Source: Rhizobiales bacterium PAR1
GTDB taxonomy: Bacteria > Pseudomonadota > Alphaproteobacteria > Rhizobiales > Beijerinckiaceae
NCBI GenBank assembly: GCA_002256205.1
Contig: NKIW01000001.1
Coordinates: forward strand, 124,001-188,000
DNA length: 64,000 nucleotides
Direction of reading: 5' to 3'
Shown here: positions 36,913-46,225 of the stretch, one piece after another
How positions within the stretch are numbered: position 1 is the stretch's first letter
Layout of the letters: each line of letters begins with the position of its first letter
Made by a program: the position numbers and the translations under genes
Notes under the pieces: generated by a model
What the model was told of the DNA's origin: nothing
Seen by the model: the letters and a program-made list of their open reading frames with translations, nothing else
Databases searched by the model: none

Positions 36913-38520
36913 ATGTCGAGAAATTGGTTCCAGAACTCTCCCCGCCTGCTGGGGGCGACCGCTGCCCTCGCGCTGATGGCCGTCACCACCCCGATGGCGG
37001 CTCAGGCGCAGGGTAAGGTGCTCAAGTGGGGTGCCGGACGCGAGATCGCCTCGCTCGATCCCTATTCCTTCGGCGAGACCTTCACACTCTCGGTACTCAA
37101 CCACGTTTATGAGGGCCTGGTGCGCTACACCGGCGATCTCAAGATCGAGCCGGCGCTGGCGGAAAGCTGGGAGACTGTTTCACCGACTATCTGGCGCTTC
37201 AAACTGCGACAGGGCGTGAAGTTCCACAACGGCAATACCTTCAATGCCGATGACGTGCTAGCCTCGCTTGCCCGCGTGACGCATGACACCTCGCCGCTCA
37301 AGGGCAACCTGCCGGCCTATAAATCCTCGAAGAAGATCGACGATTATACGGTCGAGATCGAGGTCAACGGCCCCTACCCGCTGCTGCTCAATGATCTCAC
37401 CAACATCTACATCTTCGACAAGGAGTGGATGGAGGCCAACAACACCTCGCTGCCGACCGATTCCGGAAAGGGCGTGAAGGGTTATGCAACCGACAACGCC
37501 AATGGCACCGGCCCGTTCTTCGTCGAGAGCCGGCGCGCCGACGCCAAAACCGTGTTTGCCGTCAACCCGAGCTGGTGGGACAAGCCGAAACACAACATCT
37601 CGAAGATCGAATTCACGCCAATCACCTCCTCCGCGACCCGCGTAGCTGCGATGCTCTCCGGCGAGATCGATTTCACCAACGTCGCGCCATTGCAGGATCT
37701 GCCGCGCCTCGCCGCCTCGCCCGACATCAAGGTGCTCCAGACCAACGAACTCCGCACCGTGTATTTCGCCTTCAATCTCTCGGACAAGATGTACGAGAGC
37801 GACGTGAAGGACAAAAATCCCTTGCAGGACAAGCGTGTGCGCGAGGCCCTTTACCGCGCCATCGACATTGACGGTGTGCAGAAACGTGCCATGCGCGGCC
37901 TCTCGCGCAACACCGGTGCGCTGGTCGCCCCGGCGATTCCGGGCTATACCCCGGCGCAGGACGAGCGGCTGCCGTTCGATCTCGACGGCGCGAAGAAGCT
38001 CCTGACCGAAGCAGGGTATCCCAACGGCTTCTCGTTCCAGATGAACTGCCAGAGCGATGGTCTCGTCAACGAGGAGGAGTTCTGTCAGGCGGTGGCGGCG
38101 ATGTGGTCGCGCGCCGGATTCAAACCGAACCTCTCGATGGCACCGCGTGCGCAGCAGGCACCGAAGCGCGTCAAGGGCGAGTTCGACGTGATCTCTTTCG
38201 GCTGGGCCAACGAGCCGATGATCGATGCCTATTCTATCCTCGTGCAGGTCATCCGCTCCAAGAGCGGCACCGGCGGTGTGTTCAACTGGGGCAACTGGGG
38301 TCGCCCGGACATGGATGCACTGATCGACAAAGCGGGGGTGGAACTCGACAATGCCAAGCGCATCCCCATGATGAGCGAGGCACTGATGATCGCCAAGAAG
38401 GAGCACCTCTTCATTCCGCTACATCAGCAGCCGATGGCCTGGGCGACCCGCAACACGGTTTCGACCATGGTGCAGGCCTCCGACAACAAGCCGAGGCTCT
38501 GGCTCACGCAGATGAAGTGA
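36913..38520 (+). CDS. ABC transporter substrate-binding protein (Opp/Dpp family 5)
   Basis: The 535-residue protein has a signal peptide (ALALMAVTTPMAAQAQG) and the family 5 solute-binding fold. NHVYEGLVRYTGDLKIEPALAESW is the N-terminal signature and a DKRVREALYRAID segment lies near residue 310. Members bind peptides, but also opines, nickel chelates and other solutes. The linked amidohydrolases suggest a nitrogen heterocycle or amide rather than a plain peptide. The ATG at 36913 follows GGGAGA. A strong hairpin follows the gene. Confidence 0.9.
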   Translation: MSRNWFQNSPRLLGATAALALMAVTTPMAAQAQGKVLKWGAGREIASLDPYSFGETFTLSVLNHVYEGLVRYTGDLKIEPALAESWETVSPTIWRFKLRQGVKFHNGNTFNADDVLASLARVTHDTSPLKGNLPAYKSSKKIDDYTVEIEVNGPYPLLLNDLTNIYIFDKEWMEANNTSLPTDSGKGVKGYATDNANGTGPFFVESRRADAKTVFAVNPSWWDKPKHNISKIEFTPITSSATRVAAMLSGEIDFTNVAPLQDLPRLAASPDIKVLQTNELRTVYFAFNLSDKMYESDVKDKNPLQDKRVREALYRAIDIDGVQKRAMRGLSRNTGALVAPAIPGYTPAQDERLPFDLDGAKKLLTEAGYPNGFSFQMNCQSDGLVNEEEFCQAVAAMWSRAGFKPNLSMAPRAQQAPKRVKGEFDVISFGWANEPMIDAYSILVQVIRSKSGTGGVFNWGNWGRPDMDALIDKAGVELDNAKRIPMMSEALMIAKKEHLFIPLHQQPMAWATRNTVSTMVQASDNKPRLWLTQMK

Positions 38521-38536
38521 GCTTTGATGCAGTTGA

Positions 38537-38560
38537 CCGGCGTGGAATTTTCCACGCCGG
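38537..38560 (+). promoter_or_regulatory. intergenic hairpin between binding-protein and permease genes
   Basis: The arms CCGGCGTGGAA and TTCCACGCCGG form an 11-bp perfect stem with a 2-base centre and no U-tract. It lies 16 bp after the binding-protein gene. Such stem-loops often protect the upstream transcript or reduce read-through, letting the binding protein exceed the permeases. Confidence 0.6.
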
Positions 38561-38639
38561 AGAAGTGCATAAATTCAGTCGCGTGGTGTGACGCAAAACC
38601 AGTATCCACTTTTGCGCACCATGCTCCGGAGAGAACGGG

Positions 38640-39632
38640 ATGCTCGCCTTCCTCGTCAAGCGCCTCCTGAACGCCGTCGGCGTGATGCTGGCGGTTGCGT
38701 TCCTCGCCTTCATGATCTTCCGCTTCGTCGGTGATCCGGTTGAGCTGATGCTCAACGAACAGGCGAGCCAGGCGCAGCGCGATGAATTGCGGATGCGGCT
38801 AGGGCTCGACCGCAGCTTCTTTGTCCAATTCGGCACCTTCGTTTTCAACGCCATGCGTGGCGATTTCGGCATCTCCTACCGCAACCAGCAGGAGGTGTTC
38901 ACACTGATCGTCGAACGCTTCCCCGCGACCTTCGAACTTGTGCTGGTCGCGACGTTCCTGTCGCTCGCCATCGGCATTCCGCTCGGTGTTTATTCCGCGA
39001 TCCGCCGCGAGAGCCTTGGCGCGCAGGCGATCCAGTTCATCTCGGTACTCGGGGTCTCGCTGCCGAGTTTCGCACTAGGCATCCTGTTTATTCTCCTGTT
39101 TTCCGTGACGCTCCAATGGCTTCCCGCCTTCGGGCGCGGTGAAACCGTCGCGCTCGGCTGGTGGACGACCGGACTGTTGACGCCGAGTGGCCGTCTCGCG
39201 TTGATCCTTCCGGGTCTCACACTCTCGCTGTTTCAGATCACACTAGTGATGCGCCTCGTGCGGGCGGAAATGCTGGAAACCATGCGCACCGAGTTCATCC
39301 GCTTCGCGCGGGCACGCGGATTGCCAGATGGGTCGATCCATTTCCGTCATGCGCTACGTAACTGCCTGATGCCGGTGATCACCGTGACAGGACTTCAAAT
39401 CGGCAATCTCATCGCCTTCGCGCTGGTGACGGAAACCGTGTTCCAATGGCCGGGCATGGGGCTGCTGTTCGTGCAGGCCGTAACCTTCGTCGATATTCCG
39501 GTGATGGCGGCCTACCTCATCATCGTTTCATTCATTTTCGTGACGCTGAACACGCTGGTGGACCTGACTTACGCGCTGGTCGATCCACGCCTGCGGCAGG
39601 ACGCCTTGGCTGGGGGCGCGCATGGCCGCTAA
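38640..39632 (+). CDS. ABC transporter permease (DppB/OppB type)
   Basis: The 330-residue protein has the N-terminal DppB helix (LAFLVKRLLNAVGVMLAVAFLAFMIF) and about six membrane helices. The EAA-like loop (FIRFARARGLPDGSIHFRHALRNCLMPV) contacts the ATPases. It pairs with the following DppC-type permease, whose start lies 11 bp inside this gene. The gap to the binding-protein gene is 119 bp and contains a hairpin. Confidence 0.92.
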   Translation: MLAFLVKRLLNAVGVMLAVAFLAFMIFRFVGDPVELMLNEQASQAQRDELRMRLGLDRSFFVQFGTFVFNAMRGDFGISYRNQQEVFTLIVERFPATFELVLVATFLSLAIGIPLGVYSAIRRESLGAQAIQFISVLGVSLPSFALGILFILLFSVTLQWLPAFGRGETVALGWWTTGLLTPSGRLALILPGLTLSLFQITLVMRLVRAEMLETMRTEFIRFARARGLPDGSIHFRHALRNCLMPVITVTGLQIGNLIAFALVTETVFQWPGMGLLFVQAVTFVDIPVMAAYLIIVSFIFVTLNTLVDLTYALVDPRLRQDALAGGAHGR

Positions 39633-40545
39633 CGCTTCAACGTTCAAACGCCTTTTCGCTTCAGATCTCGGCTACAGCTTCCGCCAGTCGCCGGTCGCGA
39701 TGACATCGTTCGTTCTGCTGGTTTTCCTGATGCTCACGGCGTTTCTCGCGCCGTGGATCAGCCCGCAGGACCCGCATGATCTCAAGCAGCTTTTCATCGA
39801 CAAGGCTGAGCTGCCGCCGATCTGGGCGAAAGACGGCGAATGGCCCTTTATCCTTGGCACTGACCCGCAGGGGCGCGATGTGCTCTCAGCTATCCTCTAT
39901 GGCACGCGGATTTCGCTGATCATCGGCCTTGCGGCGGTCGCGGTCTCGATGACCGTCGGCGTCGCCATCGGCCTGATGGCCGGGTTTTTCGGTGGCTGGA
40001 TCGACAATCTCTTGATGCGCATCGGCGATACCGTGCTCTCAATCCCGACGCTGCTGGTCGCCATTCTGGTGAGCGCGATTTTCCGTGGGCTACTGCCGCC
40101 GGCAATGCGTGATCCCTTCGCCGCGATCATCCTCGTGCTCGCCATCGCGCTGACGGGCTGGGTGCAATATGCGCGGACGGTTCGCGCCTCCACGATGGTT
40201 GAGCGGCGCAAGGAATATGTGCTCGCGGCGCGGATTATCGGCGTTTCGCCAGCGCGCGTGATGCGCAAGCACATCCTTCCGAACACGCTGACGCCCGTAA
40301 TGGTGGCCGCGACGCTGAACCTCGGCCTCGCCATCCTTTCGGAAGCAACCCTATCCTTTCTCGGCGTCGGCATGCCGATCACACAGCCCTCGCTCGGCAC
40401 GCTGATCCGCATCGGCAACCAGTATCTCTTCTCCGGCTCGTGGTGGCTGGTGGTGTTTCCCGCGCTTCACCTCGGGCTGATCGTTCTCGCCGTCAACCTC
40501 CTCGGTGACTGGCTGCGCGATGCGCTCAACCCCAAACTTCGTTAG
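39622..40545 (+). CDS. ABC transporter permease (DppC/OppC type)
   Basis: The 307-residue protein has a membrane helix near the N-terminus (MTSFVLLVFLMLTAFLAPWI), the GTDPQGRDVLSAILYGTRISL motif of DppC permeases and the EAA loop (YVLAARIIGVSPARVMRKHILPN). It completes the membrane part of the importer. It overlaps the preceding permease and is followed after 13 bp by an amidohydrolase gene. Confidence 0.93.
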   Translation: MAANASTFKRLFASDLGYSFRQSPVAMTSFVLLVFLMLTAFLAPWISPQDPHDLKQLFIDKAELPPIWAKDGEWPFILGTDPQGRDVLSAILYGTRISLIIGLAAVAVSMTVGVAIGLMAGFFGGWIDNLLMRIGDTVLSIPTLLVAILVSAIFRGLLPPAMRDPFAAIILVLAIALTGWVQYARTVRASTMVERRKEYVLAARIIGVSPARVMRKHILPNTLTPVMVAATLNLGLAILSEATLSFLGVGMPITQPSLGTLIRIGNQYLFSGSWWLVVFPALHLGLIVLAVNLLGDWLRDALNPKLR

Positions 40546-40558
40546 AAAAGGTTCGTCG

Positions 40559-41755
40559 ATGAGCACCGCGCTCCTGATCAAGAATACGCGCCCGATGGGC
40601 GGCGAAACCGCGGATATCCTGATCCGCGACGGGATTATCGCGGCCATCGGCCCGAACCTGACCGCACCAGATGCCACCATTGAGGATGCGGGTGGCGATC
40701 TCGCATTACCGGGGCTTGTCGAAGCGCATACGCATCTCGATAAATCGCTCTGGGGCATGGGCTGGCGGCCGAATGATGCCGGACCGCGCCTCATCGACAA
40801 GATTGACAATGAGCGCCGCCTCAAGCGCGCGATTAACATCGATCCGGCGCGCCAATCCGCGCGGCAGGTGGTGCTTTCGGTCAGTCATGGCTCGACGCAT
40901 ATCCGCTCCCATGTCGATGTCGATACCGATCACGGCCTCTGGGGCATCGAGGGCGTGATGCGGACGCGAGCGGATTATGCCGATATCGTCGATATCGACA
41001 TCGTGGCGTTTCCGCAGTCCGGCCTGTTGCGCCGCCCCGGCACGCTCGAATTGATGGATCAGGCGATGAAGGCCGGCGCGGATGTCGTCGGCGGGCTTGA
41101 CCCTTGCGCCATCGATCGCGACCCCAAGGGCCATTGTGATGCGATTTTTGCGCTCGCCGAGAAATACGGCAAGCCGCTCGATATTCACCTGCATGAGCCG
41201 GGTGAAATGGGCGCGTTCTCGTTCGATCTCATCTTTGAGCGCACCCGCGCGCTGGGGATGAAGGGGCAGGTTGTGGTGAGCCATGCCTTCTGCCTTGGCA
41301 CGCCCGATCCCGATCTCGTGAACCCGATGATCGAGCAGCTCGCGGAACTCGATATCGGCATCATGACCACCGGCCCCGCCTCGCGCCCGGCTCCGCCGGT
41401 CAAGCGGCTGCTCGATGCGGGCATCCGCGTTTGTTCGGGCTCGGATGGCATCCGCGATACCTGGGGGCCCTATGGCAACGCAGATATGCTCGAACGCACC
41501 ATGCTCGTGGGCCTGAGGAACAATTTCCGCCGCGATGATGAGGTGGAACTTGCGTTCCATGTCTGCACGCAAGGCGGCGCGGACATCATGCGGCTAGAGA
41601 ACTATGGCCTGAAGGTCGGCGCGAAGGCGGACCTGATCATCGTCGAAGGCGAGACGATCACCCATGCCGCTGTGGCGCGGCCCGCGCGGCGCCTTGTCGT
41701 CAAGCATGGCAAGATCGTCGCCCGCAACGGCGTTTGCAACCGGACTGCACCATGA
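40559..41755 (+). CDS. amidohydrolase, cytosine deaminase-like
   Basis: The 398-residue protein fits the cytosine deaminase/AtzC-like branch of the amidohydrolase superfamily. It has the metal motif HTHLDKS near residue 60, HIRSHVDVDTDHG, LDIHLHEPGEMG, VVSHAFCLG and the late Asp in GSDGIRDTWGPYG. All five metal-ligand regions look intact, so it should be an active deaminase or amidase, probably cytosolic. The ATG at 40559 gives the family-like start. It lies inside a transporter operon, so its substrate is probably what the ABC system imports. Confidence 0.83.
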   Translation: MSTALLIKNTRPMGGETADILIRDGIIAAIGPNLTAPDATIEDAGGDLALPGLVEAHTHLDKSLWGMGWRPNDAGPRLIDKIDNERRLKRAINIDPARQSARQVVLSVSHGSTHIRSHVDVDTDHGLWGIEGVMRTRADYADIVDIDIVAFPQSGLLRRPGTLELMDQAMKAGADVVGGLDPCAIDRDPKGHCDAIFALAEKYGKPLDIHLHEPGEMGAFSFDLIFERTRALGMKGQVVVSHAFCLGTPDPDLVNPMIEQLAELDIGIMTTGPASRPAPPVKRLLDAGIRVCSGSDGIRDTWGPYGNADMLERTMLVGLRNNFRRDDEVELAFHVCTQGGADIMRLENYGLKVGAKADLIIVEGETITHAAVARPARRLVVKHGKIVARNGVCNRTAP

Positions 41756-43278
41756 CTTCGCCGATAGCCAGGCCACGCCCGAAAGGCCCTCACCTCATCA
41801 CGGCACGATGGGTGGTGGGACATCGCGGTGGTTCGCACATCCTGATCGAGAATGGCGAGGTCGTGTTCGAGGATGGCGCGATCACCTTCGTCGGGCGCAG
41901 GTACGGCGGCCCGATTGCGTCGCGGCGCGACTATGGCAACGCGCTGGTTGGTCCCGGCTTTGTCGATCTCGACGCGCTCTCGGACCTCGACACCACGATC
42001 CTCGGGTTTGACAACCAGCCTGCGACGAAAAAGGGGCGCGTCTGGCCACAGAGCTATATCGAGGCCGGGCCTTACGAGATGTATTCGCGTGAGGAACTCG
42101 CGTTTCAGAAGACCTACGCCTTCGCCGGACTGATCCGGAACGGCATCACCACCGCGCTGCCGATTGCCTCACTGTTCTATCGCGCCTGGGGCGAGACGGT
42201 GGAGGAATTCGACGATGCGGCGCTCGCCGCCGCCGATCTTGGCCTCAGGGTCTATCTCGGCCCGGCTTATCGCACCGGCAATCAGGTCGTCGCGGAAGAC
42301 GGCACCATCGGCACGTATTACGACGAACCGCGCGGGCTCGCCGAACTTGACGCCGCAGTTGCCTTTGCGGGGCGCATAGAGGGCGCTGCCGGTGGGCTTA
42401 TCCGCGCCATGCTTTCACCGGACAGGATCGAGACCTGCACGCCGGAACTGCTGCGGCAGACCGCCGCCGCCGCGCGCGATCTCGATATCCCTGTTCGTCA
42501 GCACTGCTGCCAATCGAAAATCGAATACGATCTCGTGCTCAAGCAGCATGGCATGAGCCCGCCGGAATGGATGGCGAGCCTCGGCTATCTCTCCGAGCGC
42601 AGCCTGTTGCCACATGGCACTTACGTTTCCGGCTCGCGCTATATCGACCGCCCCGGTCGCGATCTGGAGATCATACGGGATTCGGGCGCGAGCCTCGTCC
42701 ATTGCCCGCTGGTCTCTGGCCGGCACGGTGGCACCATCGACCATTTCACACGCTACCGCGAGATGGGCCTGAAGATCGGGCTGGGCACGGACACCGCCCC
42801 GCCCGACATGATCCTCAATATGCAGGTGGGCATGATCCTGACACGGGTGATGGGCGGTTCCGCCGCCGTGGTGCGTTCGGAGGATTACTACAACGCCGCA
42901 ACGATTGGCGGTGCGGATGCCTTGCAACGGCCCGATCTCGGGCGACTCCAGCCCGGCGCGCGAGCGGATATCACCGTGTTCGACCTTGACCGCCCGCATC
43001 TCGGACAGGTGATCGACCCGATCCAGACCATGATGCTCGCCGGGCATGGCCGCGACTTTAGCCATGTCATCATCGACGGGCGGTTTGTCATGGAAAACCG
43101 CGATATTCCGGGCCGCGACGAGGCTGTGGACAAGGCGCGGGCGCAGACCCAGTTCGAAGGTCTGATGGCGAAATACCCCGAACGCACACTGCATCACCCG
43201 CCAACATCTCAGATATTCTCGTCAAGCTTTCCGGTGGATCGCACGGGCGAAGGCCCTCACCTCTGGGGCAACCCATGA
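41752..43278 (+). CDS. amidohydrolase superfamily protein lacking the HxH metal motif
   Basis: The 508-residue protein shows the chlorohydrolase/deaminase scaffold: an N-terminal beta domain (LVGPGFVD), the His of VRQHCCQS, the His of LLPHGTYVSG, the GLGTDTAPPDM Asp and a C-terminal ARADITVFDLD. At the place of the usual HxH (residues 74-76) it has D-A-L, so two metal ligands are missing. It may be inactive, use another metal scheme or be a distinct subfamily. Its ATG overlaps the preceding amidohydrolase stop, and its stop overlaps the next ATPase start. Confidence 0.8.
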   Translation: MTSPIARPRPKGPHLITARWVVGHRGGSHILIENGEVVFEDGAITFVGRRYGGPIASRRDYGNALVGPGFVDLDALSDLDTTILGFDNQPATKKGRVWPQSYIEAGPYEMYSREELAFQKTYAFAGLIRNGITTALPIASLFYRAWGETVEEFDDAALAAADLGLRVYLGPAYRTGNQVVAEDGTIGTYYDEPRGLAELDAAVAFAGRIEGAAGGLIRAMLSPDRIETCTPELLRQTAAAARDLDIPVRQHCCQSKIEYDLVLKQHGMSPPEWMASLGYLSERSLLPHGTYVSGSRYIDRPGRDLEIIRDSGASLVHCPLVSGRHGGTIDHFTRYREMGLKIGLGTDTAPPDMILNMQVGMILTRVMGGSAAVVRSEDYYNAATIGGADALQRPDLGRLQPGARADITVFDLDRPHLGQVIDPIQTMMLAGHGRDFSHVIIDGRFVMENRDIPGRDEAVDKARAQTQFEGLMAKYPERTLHHPPTSQIFSSSFPVDRTGEGPHLWGNP

Positions 43279-44258
43279 GTGGAGCCCCACCCCTCCTTGC
43301 CGTGGATCATCTTGAGGTTGTGTTCGATACACGCCACGGTCCGCTGCGGGCCCTCGATCATGTATCGCTGGAGATTAGCGCGGGGGAAATTCTTGGCGTT
43401 GTCGGCGAATCGGGCGCCGGAAAATCCCTCACTGGCACGGCCATCATCGGCCTTCTTGATCCGCCAGGACGCATCGCCGGTGGAGAAATCCGCCTCAATG
43501 GCCAGCGGATAGACAATCTCCCTCCTGAGGCGATGCGCAAGCTGCGCGGAAAGCGCATCGGCGCGATCTTTCAGGACCCGCTAACCTCGCTCCACCCGAT
43601 GCTGACCATCGGCGAACAACTCATCGAGACGATCCGCACGCATCTGCCGCTCGATGCGGCAGCAGCGCGGGCGCGGGCGATCGACCTCCTCACCGAGGTC
43701 GGGATTCCCGCCCCGGAGGTCCGGATCGATCATCACCCGCACCAGTTTTCCGGCGGGATGCGCCAGCGCGTCGTCATCGCGCTAGCGCTCGCGGGCGAGC
43801 CGGACCTGATCGTCGCCGATGAACCCACAACCGCGCTCGATGTTTCCATTCAGGCGCAAATCACCACGCTCCTGAAGCGCATCTGCCGGGAACGCGGCGC
43901 TGCGGTGATGCTGGTGACGCACGATATGGGCGTCATCGCCGAAACAGCAGACCGTGTCGCGGTGATGTACGCCGGGCGCATCATCGAGACCGGGCCGGTC
44001 GAGGCCGTGACGCGTGCACCACGTCACCCCTATACGCGTGGGTTGATGGCCTCGATCCCCTCGATGCGGGTGCGCGAAGCGAGCCTCCACCAGATCGATG
44101 GCGCGATGCCACGTCTCACCGCGATCCCGCCGGGTTGCGCCTTTAACCCGCGTTGCCTCGGGGCTTCGGCGCGCTGTCGGGTTGAAAAGCCCATGCTTGA
44201 AGCCCTGCCCCATGCGGTCGCCTGCTGGCACCCCGTAGCCGGGGGTCCGCATGGCTGA
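43275..44258 (+). CDS. ABC transporter ATP-binding protein (DppD/OppD type)
   Basis: The 327-residue protein has Walker A GESGAGKS, the [11 protein letters not shown]-loop segment, signature [16 protein letters not shown] and Walker [10 protein letters not shown]. It ends with the DppD/OppD C-terminal region containing [14 protein letters not shown]. It overlaps the preceding amidohydrolase and the next ATPase by a few bases, so all are translated together. Confidence 0.93.
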   Translation: MSGAPPLLAVDHLEVVFDTRHGPLRALDHVSLEISAGEILGVVGESGAGKSLTGTAIIGLLDPPGRIAGGEIRLNGQRIDNLPPEAMRKLRGKRIGAIFQDPLTSLHPMLTIGEQLIETIRTHLPLDAAAARARAIDLLTEVGIPAPEVRIDHHPHQFSGGMRQRVVIALALAGEPDLIVADEPTTALDVSIQAQITTLLKRICRERGAAVMLVTHDMGVIAETADRVAVMYAGRIIETGPVEAVTRAPRHPYTRGLMASIPSMRVREASLHQIDGAMPRLTAIPPGCAFNPRCLGASARCRVEKPMLEALPHAVACWHPVAGGPHG

Positions 44259-45234
44259 GGAGAACCCCATCGCGCTTACGGTCGAGGACGCGACTTGCCA
44301 TTTCGATGTTTCGGCGCCTTGGCTGACGCGCGTGTTGCAGCAAAGCCAGCGCCGGATTTTGAAGGCCGTTGATGGCGTATCCTTCACCGTGCCGCGCGGC
44401 AAGACCTTGAGTATCGTGGGGGAATCCGGTTGCGGAAAGTCGACGCTGGCACGCATGGTGATCGGCCTGCAACCGTTGACCAGCGGCAAGATTGCCTTCC
44501 CGCCGCTCGCAAGGCCGCACGGCACCTTCGCTCCCCCGCGTTTGCAGATGATCTTTCAGGACCCTTACGCCAGCCTCAACCCGCGCTGGCGCGTCGGCGA
44601 AATTGTCGCCGAGCCGATCCGCGAATTGAAGCTGATGGTCGGGGAAAGCGCGATTCAGGCGCGGATCGCCGAGCTTCTGAACATTGTCGGCCTCGCGCCT
44701 GCCGATGCCGCGCGCTATCCGCATGAGTTCTCCGGCGGCCAGCGCCAGCGCATCTCGATAGCCCGCGCGCTGGCGACGGAGGCAGATTTCCTCGTTTGCG
44801 ACGAGCCGACCTCGGCGCTTGACGTCTCGGTTCAGGCGCAAATTCTCAATCTGATGCGCCAGTTGCAGGACGAATTCGGCCTCACCTACCTCTTTATCAG
44901 CCATAATCTCTCGGTTGTCCGGCATATGTCGGACGAGATCGCGATCATGTATCTGGGTCGCTTCGTTGAGACCGGCCCGGCAGAGCAGGTTTTTTCCGAT
45001 CCGCGCCATCCCTATACGCGGCTGTTGCTCGAAACGATTCCGAGTGTCGAGACGCCCAATCGCGCCCGCACGCCGATGTCCGGTGAGGTGCCGAGCCCGA
45101 TAGCGCCGCCTTCGGGCTGTCCGTTTCATCCTCGCTGCGCCTTGGCGGAGGCGCGCTGCCGCACGGAACGCCCGCGCCTAACCGGGAGTGGACGTCAAGT
45201 CGCCTGCCACGTGACAGCAGCCGTGGCGCCATGA
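44251..45234 (+). CDS. ABC transporter ATP-binding protein (DppF/OppF type)
   Basis: The 327-residue protein has Walker [10 protein letters not shown], the Q-loop FQDPYASLNPRW, signature FSGGQRQRISIARALA and Walker B FLVCDEPTSALD. The C-terminal zinc-finger-like CPFHPRCALAEARC region is present. It pairs with the DppD-type ATPase, overlaps it by 8 bp and closes the operon. The next gene, a modA-like one, is separated by 138 bp and is functionally unrelated. Confidence 0.93.
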   Translation: MAEENPIALTVEDATCHFDVSAPWLTRVLQQSQRRILKAVDGVSFTVPRGKTLSIVGESGCGKSTLARMVIGLQPLTSGKIAFPPLARPHGTFAPPRLQMIFQDPYASLNPRWRVGEIVAEPIRELKLMVGESAIQARIAELLNIVGLAPADAARYPHEFSGGQRQRISIARALATEADFLVCDEPTSALDVSVQAQILNLMRQLQDEFGLTYLFISHNLSVVRHMSDEIAIMYLGRFVETGPAEQVFSDPRHPYTRLLLETIPSVETPNRARTPMSGEVPSPIAPPSGCPFHPRCALAEARCRTERPRLTGSGRQVACHVTAAVAP

Positions 45235-45372
45235 CAGCCCCTGCTGAAATCACATGACAAAAGGTATGGTGTGGCTGTTCTCATCGTGGATGAAGCCATG
45301 GGACTTCCAATTCTGATGTCGGATGAGCTGCACCATGATATTTTGTGGAATGTAACCAACCGGAAGAATCGT

Positions 45373-46149
45373 ATGAAACTCCTCATCCGTTGCACCATGC
45401 TCGCCTTGTTTATTGCGACGCTTGGAACCTTGCCGGTCACCGCGCAGGAGAGACGCCCGGTGCTGGTCTTTGCAGCCGCCAGCCTCCAGACCGCGCTCAA
45501 CGCTGTTGCAACGGAATGGCAGAAAGAAGCCGGCAAAGAAGTGAAGTTCTCCTATGGCGCCTCTTCAGCCCTCGCACGGCAGATCGAGCAGGGCGCGCCC
45601 GCTGATCTCTTCGCCTCCGCCGATCTGGACTGGATGGATTGGGCCACCGAGCGCAAGCTAATCAAAATTGGGACGCGCCGGACGCTCTTGGGGAACGCAC
45701 TCGTGCTGATCGCGCCAAAAGAACTGGCGACCCATCTCGTGATCGCGCCGGGCTTCCCCCTCGCGCAGGAGATCGGGGACACGCGCCTTGCGACCGGCAA
45801 TCCACAGTCCGTTCCGGTCGGCAAATACGCCCGGCAGGCGCTGATGGCGCTCGGCGTGTGGGAACAGGTCGGCCCACGCATCGCCGGTGCGGATAATGTC
45901 CGCGCGGCGCTGTCGCTGGTCGCACGCGGTGAGGCCAAATTCGGCATCGTCTACGAAACCGACGCGCGCACCGAACCGCGCGTGCGGGTTGTCGGCACTT
46001 TCCCGGCCAGCAGCCATTCGCCGGTAGTGTATCCTTTTGCGGTCACCGCCACCTCGACCAACCCGGACGCCGACGCATTTCTCACCTACCTCAGCTCGCC
46101 CACCGCGCGGCGCATTTTCGAAAAAGAAGGCTTCTCGATCCTGAAATAA
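45373..46149 (+). CDS. modA: molybdate ABC transporter substrate-binding protein ModA-like
   Basis: The 258-residue exported protein has a signal peptide and the ModA pattern: LVFAAASLQTALNAVA, FSYGASSALARQIEQGAPADLFASAD and later VGKYARQAL. ModA captures molybdate or tungstate for the ModBC pump. No modB, modC or modE is in this window, so it is an orphan here or partners with genes elsewhere. The upstream ATG at 45271 would add 34 residues before the signal, so 45373 is preferred. No clear ModE site was recognised upstream. Confidence 0.82.
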   Translation: MKLLIRCTMLALFIATLGTLPVTAQERRPVLVFAAASLQTALNAVATEWQKEAGKEVKFSYGASSALARQIEQGAPADLFASADLDWMDWATERKLIKIGTRRTLLGNALVLIAPKELATHLVIAPGFPLAQEIGDTRLATGNPQSVPVGKYARQALMALGVWEQVGPRIAGADNVRAALSLVARGEAKFGIVYETDARTEPRVRVVGTFPASSHSPVVYPFAVTATSTNPDADAFLTYLSSPTARRIFEKEGFSILK

Positions 46150-46151
46150 GC

Positions 46152-46182
46152 GCTGGGGCGTTCAGCGTCCGGTAGCCCCAGC
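46152..46182. terminator. hairpin between convergent modA and RraA-like genes
   Basis: The arms GCTGGGGC and GCCCCAGC are separated by 15 bases, just after the modA stop. There is no strong T-run. It may mark the end of both transcripts. Confidence 0.4.
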
Positions 46183-46225
46183 TATCCCGCCGCCCGGCCT
46201 AAGCGACGGGTTATCCCTTGCCGGG

